Source: Blautia schinkii | GTDB lineage: Bacteria; Bacillota; Clostridia; Lachnospirales; Lachnospiraceae | Reading direction: 5' to 3' | Length of the DNA stretch: 64,000 nucleotides | Assembly: GCF_013304825.1 (NCBI RefSeq) | Contig: NZ_JAAWUO010000001.1 | Coordinates: forward strand, 1-64,000 | Part shown: piece by piece, positions 59,044-64,000 of the stretch | How the letters are laid out: every line of letters starts with the position of its first letter | Numbering within the stretch: position 1 is the first letter of the stretch | Translations under genes and position numbers: made by a program | Notes under the pieces: model-generated | What the model was told of the DNA's origin: nothing | Databases searched by the model: none | Seen by the model: only the letters and a program-made list of their open reading frames with translations

Positions 59044-61503
59044 ATGACAGTTAAGAAATGGAAACACAGCGGAACAAAGAAACACAGCATGTCAGACCGT
59101 GAAATACGAAACGGTCTTCTTTCGGAAAAAGCAGCAGAGGAGGGTATTGTACTGCTGAAAAATGATAAAAAAATACTCCCTCTGAATATTTCCACGAAAA
59201 TAGGTTTATACGGCGCCGGTGCGGGAAAGACAGTGAAAGGCGGAACAGGTTCCGGTGATGTGAATAACAGAAGTAACATTTCTATTTATCAGGGACTGAA
59301 AGAAAGCGGTATTCAGATCGTAAGCGAGAAATGGCTGGCCAATTATGAGTCAATATACGCAGAAGCACGCCGGGCATGGAAAGAAAAAATACTGGAAGAA
59401 GCAAAGTTTGTGGAAAATCCTTTTGATGCCTATGCGGAAAATCCCTTTGCAATGCCGGAAGGCCGTGCAGTCACAGCAGAAGATACTGTCGATGCCCAGA
59501 CAGCAATCTATGTGGTAAGCAGGATTTCCGGTGAGGGAAAGGATAGGCGCAGGGTCGAGGGAGATTATTATCTGAGCAGACGGGAGCGGGAGGATATCCG
59601 GTTCCTTGATGCACAGAAGATTCCTACAGTACTTATCCTGAATTCCGGCGGTCCGGTAGAACTGACAGATATTCTGGAAGAAACAGAAAATATCTGTGCT
59701 GTCCTGAATATTTCCCAGCTTGGACAAAGAGGCGGACTTGCCCTCGCCAATGTCCTTCTGGGAAAGGTAACTCCAGGCGGCAAGCTGACTGCAACATGGG
59801 CCAGAAGGTATGAGGATTATCCGTGTGCAGAGGAATACAGCTATCTTAATGGCAAGCTTGAAAGAGAAGAGTACAGGGAAGGAATTTATACAGGATATCG
59901 TTATTTTGATACTTTTGGTGTAAAACCGCTGTTTCCGTTTGGATATGGACTTTCTTACACAGAAATGCAGATACGCTTCCATGGGATGAAAACATCAGGG
60001 GATGGCGTTGAAGTTGAAGCAGAGGTAACGAATACAGGAGAAACTTTTTCGGGAAAAGAGGTCGTGCAGGTCTATGTGTCTCTTCCACAGGATGAATCAG
60101 GAAAGGAATACCGTCGACTGGCTGGCTTTGCAAAAACAAAACTTCTGAAGCCGGGGGAAAAAGAACTGCTGAAAATCAGGATCGACAGAAAGACACTGGC
60201 ATATTTTTCCGAAGAGCAGCATGCCTGGATTGCTGAAAAAGGTTATTATGCTGTCTGGGTCGGAAACAGCATTGCATCGCTTACGCTGGCTGCAATGCTT
60301 GGAGTGCCAGAGAGTGTGATCCTGGATAAAACGAATATCCTTGAGAACCAGACTGATATTACTGAAGAAGTTTATGACTGCCAGAATCTTTCTGCCAGAA
60401 CTCTGAAATGGAAAGAGAAGGCAGAGAATGAGAAGATTGGAAGATATATCTATTATCCTGAACCAGAGAAGAGAACAGAATGCACCTGCCAACCGGAAAA
60501 TAAGATTCCTGCAAAGGATCTGCTCCCGCTGTTTTATGGGAATATTGCTGGAATCTCCAGTAATCTGGGGGCGGCAGGAATCCGTGTTCCTGGTTCTGCC
60601 GGTGAGACCACGGCTGCTCTTTATGAGCAATATGGCGTTTCCCCACTGATCATGGCCGATGGGCCGGCAGGACTGAGACTTCAGCAGAATTATGAAGTAG
60701 ACAGAGAAACAGACACAGTATATGGAATCGGTGTCCTTGGATCTCTGGAAAACGGATACCTGAGAACAGATGAGACTCACGAAAACGCAGACAGATATTA
60801 TCAGTTCTGTACGGCATTTCCTGTTGGAACTGCACTGGCTCAGACCTGGGATACTGCCCTTGTGGAAAAAGTTGGAATAGCAGTGGCAGAAGAAATGGAA
60901 GAATTCCACATAGATCTCTGGCTAGCACCTGGTCTTAATATTCAGAGAAACCCTCTGTGCGGCAGAAATTTTGAGTATTATTCCGAAGATCCGCTGCTTT
61001 CCGGAACCATGGCAGCAGCCATGACAAAAGGAGTGCAGAGCAGACCTGGCTGCGGTGTTACCGTTAAGCATTTTGCCTGCAACAATCAGGAAGATAATCG
61101 TATGGGCGTAGATGCACAGGTATCAGAACGTGCCCTTAGGGAAATTTACCTGCGTGGTTTTGAGATTGCAGTTAAAGAAAGCAGACCAGTGGCAATCATG
61201 TCTTCCTATAATTTACTGAATGGTGTCCATGCTGCAAACAGTGTTGATCTCTGTACAGCCATTGCCCGAAAAGAATGGGGATTTGACGGTGTGATCATGT
61301 CAGACTGGAATACAACGGTTCCGGAAGATGGAAGTATTCCGTGGAAATGCGTGACAGCAGGAAATGATATTATCATGCCTGGTAATGCAGCCGACGCAGA
61401 AAATATCCGAAAAGCTTTTGAAGACGGAAAGCTTTCGGAAGAAGTTGTCAGAATGTGTGCGGGACGTATTCTGAACCTGATACACACACTGACAGCAGAA
61501 TAA
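59044..61503 (+). CDS. GH3 beta-glucosidase with reversed domain order
   Basis: An 819-residue cytoplasmic enzyme. The order is the reverse of usual GH3: first the alpha/beta sandwich domain (GIVLLKNDKKILPL, LILNSGGPVELTDIL, GGKLTATWARRYEDYP), then the fibronectin-III-like domain (VEAEVTNTGETFSGKEVVQVYVS), and only from about 490 the TIM barrel: PLIMADGPAGLRL, LAPGLNIQRNPLCGRNFEYYSEDP, VTVKHFACNNQEDNR and nucleophile Asp754 in GVIMSDWNTT. This circular permutation is known from Ruminococcus and Butyrivibrio beta-glucosidases. It would cleave imported beta-glucosides beside the phosphorylases. Confidence 0.9.
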   Translation: MTVKKWKHSGTKKHSMSDREIRNGLLSEKAAEEGIVLLKNDKKILPLNISTKIGLYGAGAGKTVKGGTGSGDVNNRSNISIYQGLKESGIQIVSEKWLANYESIYAEARRAWKEKILEEAKFVENPFDAYAENPFAMPEGRAVTAEDTVDAQTAIYVVSRISGEGKDRRRVEGDYYLSRREREDIRFLDAQKIPTVLILNSGGPVELTDILEETENICAVLNISQLGQRGGLALANVLLGKVTPGGKLTATWARRYEDYPCAEEYSYLNGKLEREEYREGIYTGYRYFDTFGVKPLFPFGYGLSYTEMQIRFHGMKTSGDGVEVEAEVTNTGETFSGKEVVQVYVSLPQDESGKEYRRLAGFAKTKLLKPGEKELLKIRIDRKTLAYFSEEQHAWIAEKGYYAVWVGNSIASLTLAAMLGVPESVILDKTNILENQTDITEEVYDCQNLSARTLKWKEKAENEKIGRYIYYPEPEKRTECTCQPENKIPAKDLLPLFYGNIAGISSNLGAAGIRVPGSAGETTAALYEQYGVSPLIMADGPAGLRLQQNYEVDRETDTVYGIGVLGSLENGYLRTDETHENADRYYQFCTAFPVGTALAQTWDTALVEKVGIAVAEEMEEFHIDLWLAPGLNIQRNPLCGRNFEYYSEDPLLSGTMAAAMTKGVQSRPGCGVTVKHFACNNQEDNRMGVDAQVSERALREIYLRGFEIAVKESRPVAIMSSYNLLNGVHAANSVDLCTAIARKEWGFDGVIMSDWNTTVPEDGSIPWKCVTAGNDIIMPGNAADAENIRKAFEDGKLSEEVVRMCAGRILNLIHTLTAE

Positions 61504-61529
61504 AAAAAATTATATAGTAGTGAAAAACT

Positions 61530-61577
61530 TGCCTGAATTCAATTTTCGATTTATCATTGGATTCAGGCATATTTTTT
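61530..61577 (+). terminator. Terminator of the importer-GH3 operon
   Basis: TGCCTGAATTCAA pairs with TTGGATTCAGGCA (one mismatch) and is followed by TATTTTTTG. It starts 27 bases after the GH3 stop. Confidence 0.75.
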
Positions 61578-61657
61578 GCAGATGTCGCGCAAGGCAACCC
61601 GTTTTAGGCGGAGGATCCTGCAGGCAGTTTTTTATATGCCGTGAAAAGGAGAATACC

Positions 61658-63244
61658 ATGAACATAAAACGAGCAAAGCAGGAGATCAGAGATTCCATAG
61701 AAGCATATCTTTCAAAGGACGAATTCGGTGAGTACCGGATCCCGGCGATCCGACAGAGACCGATCCTTCTTATGGGCCCTCCGGGAATCGGAAAGACACA
61801 GATTATGGAACAGATAGCAAGGGAATGCGGGATTGCTCTTGTTTCCTATACCATTACCCACCACACCAGGCAGAGTGCTGTGGGACTTCCTTTTATTGTA
61901 AAAAAGAATTATGGTGAGGAAGAATTTTCTGTCACGGAATATACCATGAGTGAGATCATTTCGTCCGTTTACGACAAAATGGAAAAAACAGATCTGAAAG
62001 AAGGCATCCTGTTCATTGATGAGATCAACTGTGTATCTGAAACACTAGCGCCGATGATGCTGCAGTTCCTTCAGGGAAAAACCTTCGGAAACCAGAAGGT
62101 GCCGGAAGGCTGGGTGATCGTCACAGCAGGCAACCCGCCAGAATATAACAAATCCGTTCGGGAATTCGATGTGGTCACTCTGGACCGTATCAAGAAGATC
62201 GATGTGGAGGCAGACTTTGATGTATGGAAGGAATACGCCTATCAGCAGGGAATTCATCCGGCGGTGATCTCCTATCTGGAGCTTCGCAGAAAAAATTTCT
62301 ACAGGGTGGAGAATACTGTAGATGGAAAGATCTTTGCAACAGCCAGAGGCTGGGAGGATCTTTCCCGTCTGATCCAGGTTTATGAGATCCTTGGAAAAAC
62401 CGTAGACCGTGAGGTAGTCAGCCAGTACATCCAGCACAGGATGATCGCAAAGGATTTCGCCAGCTATCTGGCTCTCTATTATAAGTACAGAACGGACTAT
62501 AAAGTAGAGGACATCCTGAAAGGAAAGTGGGATTCCATTACTCTGGGCAAGATCCGCACGGCCTCCCTGGATGAGCATCTGAGCATTGTAAGCCTTCTCA
62601 ACGGAAAGCTAAGCGAGCTTTTTACAGAATGCTGTCTTACTGATGCCTATCTCACGAAACTGTATGATTATATGGTGTACTTCAGAGAAAATCAGGATGG
62701 CCTTACAGCAAAAAATCTCCTGGAAAAAGCAGAGGTGGATTTTGAAAAGGACAAAAAGAGTGAGCTTCTTACAAAACAGCAGGAGCGTATACAGAAACGT
62801 GTTGTGTCATTCTTTGAAAATGCGTCCGGATCGAAATCAACCTCGGGATCAATTGGACCGGAATCAACCGGATCAGGTTCAGAGCTGGCAGGAGGCAGAA
62901 GTGTTGCAGCAGAATCGGAGGATCCATCGTCAAACAGGAACTATGAGTTTGTCAAAGCCCTCTTTGAATCCGAAACCGAAGCCTACGAAAACCGAACTGA
63001 CGAGATATCTCTTACTCTTCAGAACGTCTTCGACTTTATGGAAGCGGCCTTTGGAGACAGCCAGGAAATGGTGGCATTTATCACAGAACTGAACGCCAAC
63101 TATTATAGTCTCTGGTTCATTCGGGAGAACGGTTCTGACCAGTATTACAGGCATAATAAAGGCCTTCTTTTTGATGACCGACAGAAAATGCTTCTGGGTC
63201 AGATGGAGGAAGTGGAAAATATTCTCAATAATGGAATAAAATAA
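61658..63244 (+). CDS. MoxR-type AAA ATPase (partner of the DUF2201/VWA protein)
   Basis: A 528-residue protein from ATG 61658 (AAAAGGAG site), not the upstream frame from 61520. Motifs: Walker A LLMGPPGIGKT (38-48), Walker B GILFIDEIN, sensor 1 WVIVTAGNPPEYN and an arginine-finger region (DRIKKIDVE). A helical lid follows, then a Ser/Gly-rich linker (about 390-425) and a C-terminal helical domain. MoxR ATPases work with VWA proteins to remodel or activate others. The probable partner at 48017 is 12 kb upstream; the GH94 locus lies between. The linker is unusual and may be disordered. Confidence 0.82.
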   Translation: MNIKRAKQEIRDSIEAYLSKDEFGEYRIPAIRQRPILLMGPPGIGKTQIMEQIARECGIALVSYTITHHTRQSAVGLPFIVKKNYGEEEFSVTEYTMSEIISSVYDKMEKTDLKEGILFIDEINCVSETLAPMMLQFLQGKTFGNQKVPEGWVIVTAGNPPEYNKSVREFDVVTLDRIKKIDVEADFDVWKEYAYQQGIHPAVISYLELRRKNFYRVENTVDGKIFATARGWEDLSRLIQVYEILGKTVDREVVSQYIQHRMIAKDFASYLALYYKYRTDYKVEDILKGKWDSITLGKIRTASLDEHLSIVSLLNGKLSELFTECCLTDAYLTKLYDYMVYFRENQDGLTAKNLLEKAEVDFEKDKKSELLTKQQERIQKRVVSFFENASGSKSTSGSIGPESTGSGSELAGGRSVAAESEDPSSNRNYEFVKALFESETEAYENRTDEISLTLQNVFDFMEAAFGDSQEMVAFITELNANYYSLWFIRENGSDQYYRHNKGLLFDDRQKMLLGQMEEVENILNNGIK

Positions 63245-63250
63245 TATGTC

Positions 63251-63287
63251 TGACCAATTTGTTATTTACTATTGATTAAATTGGTGA
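63251..63287. promoter_or_regulatory. Inverted repeat ahead of the GntR gene, candidate operator
   Basis: TGACCAATTT (63251-63260) and AAATTGGTGA (63278-63287) are inverted with one mismatch across a 17-base AT-rich spacer. The second arm, AATTGGTGAATT, resembles sites of FadR-type GntR regulators. The rest of 63245-63496 is AT-rich leader; no gene is seen. Confidence 0.4.
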
Positions 63288-63496
63288 ATTATCGTATTAT
63301 ATTTACTATAAAGGTCCGGAAAATAGAGGGGGTAAATAGTCAAATTGCACAGACTACTCCAACGGCTGTGGAATAATTATCCGATGCAGGGCTGTATATC
63401 GACTGTGGACGGTAAATATCCACCTGTCTATATTCCGGGATTTTTATGTAATGAAAGGCAACACAATAATAAAGGAAGGCGGCCGAAACGGACGAC

Positions 63497-64000
63497 ATGT
63501 TTACAAAAATTACAGAAGAACGAGCATTTGACGGAATATTAGTGCAGATCATAGAAAATATCCGGCGGGGAGAACTGAAGCCAGGGGATACTTTACCTGC
63601 GGAACGTGTTATGGCAGAATCACTGGGAGTTTCCAGACCTGCTGTTCGTGAAGTCCTGCGGGCACTGGAACTGATGGGAATTGTCACAACGGTCCGCGGT
63701 GGAGCCAACTATATCACTGAGAATATGGATCAGTGGCTTTCTGCACCACTGGCCCTTCTTTTTCAGCTGAATAACAGCCATGTACAGCAGGTACAGGAGC
63801 TTCGTTCAGCACTGGAGCAGGAAGCAGCTCTTCTTGCAGCCGGGAATTGTACAGAGAAGGACGCATTAGATCTGCGTTCCATTTTGGCACAGCTGGAGAG
63901 TGCAGAGGATGAGAAAGCCCGTGCAGGTCTTGATAAGGAGCTTCATACGAAGATCGGCAGGATTGCAGGGAATCCTATGATCTATAATGTCCTGGATGCG
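63497..64000 (+). CDS. GntR family (FadR-type) regulator, cut by the window end
   Basis: The first 168 residues from ATG 63497. The winged helix is clear: FDGILVQIIENIRRGELKPGDTLPAERVMAESLGVSRPAVREVLRALELMGIV (in parts), with a second segment TTVRGGANYIT. The FCD ligand domain begins LLFQLNNSHVQQVQELRSALEQEAALLAA and ELHTKIGRIAGNPMI, with Asp and His residues that bind metal in this family. It would control a carboxylate or sugar-acid pathway, whose genes probably follow beyond 64000. The ribosome site is weak (GGAAGG, 22 bases away). Confidence 0.85.
   Translation, partial: MFTKITEERAFDGILVQIIENIRRGELKPGDTLPAERVMAESLGVSRPAVREVLRALELMGIVTTVRGGANYITENMDQWLSAPLALLFQLNNSHVQQVQELRSALEQEAALLAAGNCTEKDALDLRSILAQLESAEDEKARAGLDKELHTKIGRIAGNPMIYNVLDA

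Noticed and set aside
63345-63542. 65-residue frame before the GntR regulator
   Set aside because: It overlaps the GntR start in another frame and has no recognisable sequence or ribosome site.

Overview
The window looks like chromosomal DNA of an acetogenic gut Lachnospiraceae bacterium, most like Blautia. Three things point there: Shine-Dalgarno sites of the AGGAGG type with ATG, GTG and TTG starts; protein families typical of Clostridia (TnpV/TnpW elements, CspA/B-like subtilases, GH94 phosphorylases); and above all a methylene-tetrahydrofolate reductase operon of the RnfC2-MetV-MetF kind used in the Wood-Ljungdahl pathway. Genus is inferred, not proven. No rRNA, tRNA or CRISPR array was seen.

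Layout. (1) 1-2449 is a gene graveyard: the end of an unknown protein, an internally deleted ECF sigma factor, a DUF975 fragment joined to an IS3-type transposase tail, one intact four-helix-bundle protein, and the 3' end of a group II intron followed by a LysR fragment. (2) 2450-23840 is an S8 subtilase gene split by a 19.66-kb integrated mobilizable element (3267-22930). The ends of the element are recognisable: a shared CACA core plus 17-bp imperfect inverted repeats. Rejoining the host gene at CACA restores the reading frame. The element carries a minus-strand plasmid-like block (ParM, ParR-like, RepA-like initiator, DnaC-like loader, DUF3847, oriT, MobA/MobL relaxase), TnpV, a PBECR4-like nuclease, an ABC-2 exporter with a lipoprotein, remnants of a RiPP cluster (subtilisin-like protease, truncated exporter, frameshifted precursor candidate), a large STAND NTPase with TPRs, TnpW and two tandem large serine recombinases. 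(3) 23928-35372 holds a LytTR regulator, a broken alkylsulfatase gene, DUF1254 and other secreted proteins, and a two-component system made of a 7TM sensor, a NarX-like kinase and a LuxR-type regulator, set among zinc-ribbon and secreted proteins of unknown role.

(4) 35726-39315 is rnfC2-metV-metF. The RnfC2 protein carries an N-terminal domain paralogous to MetV. (5) 39475-46426 has uridine kinase, then a ROK regulator facing a polyol dehydrogenase, GntP permease, a sugar kinase with an HPr-like N-terminal domain, and a VOC enzyme; this reads as a polyol or sugar-acid catabolic operon. (6) 46810-63244 contains an LRR protein and a VWA-like/DUF2201 protein whose usual MoxR-type AAA partner sits 12 kb away, separated by a complete beta-glucan oligosaccharide locus: two GH94 phosphorylases, an AraC regulator, an ABC importer and a GH3 with reversed domain order. 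Two promoters in that locus share an 11-bp box abutting the -35, a good candidate AraC operator. (7) 63497-64000 is the start of a FadR-type GntR regulator that runs off the window.

The most notable observations are the plasmid-like gene block and decaying RiPP cluster inside the serine-recombinase element, the MetV-RnfC fusion, the HPr-PfkB fusion and the AraC box.
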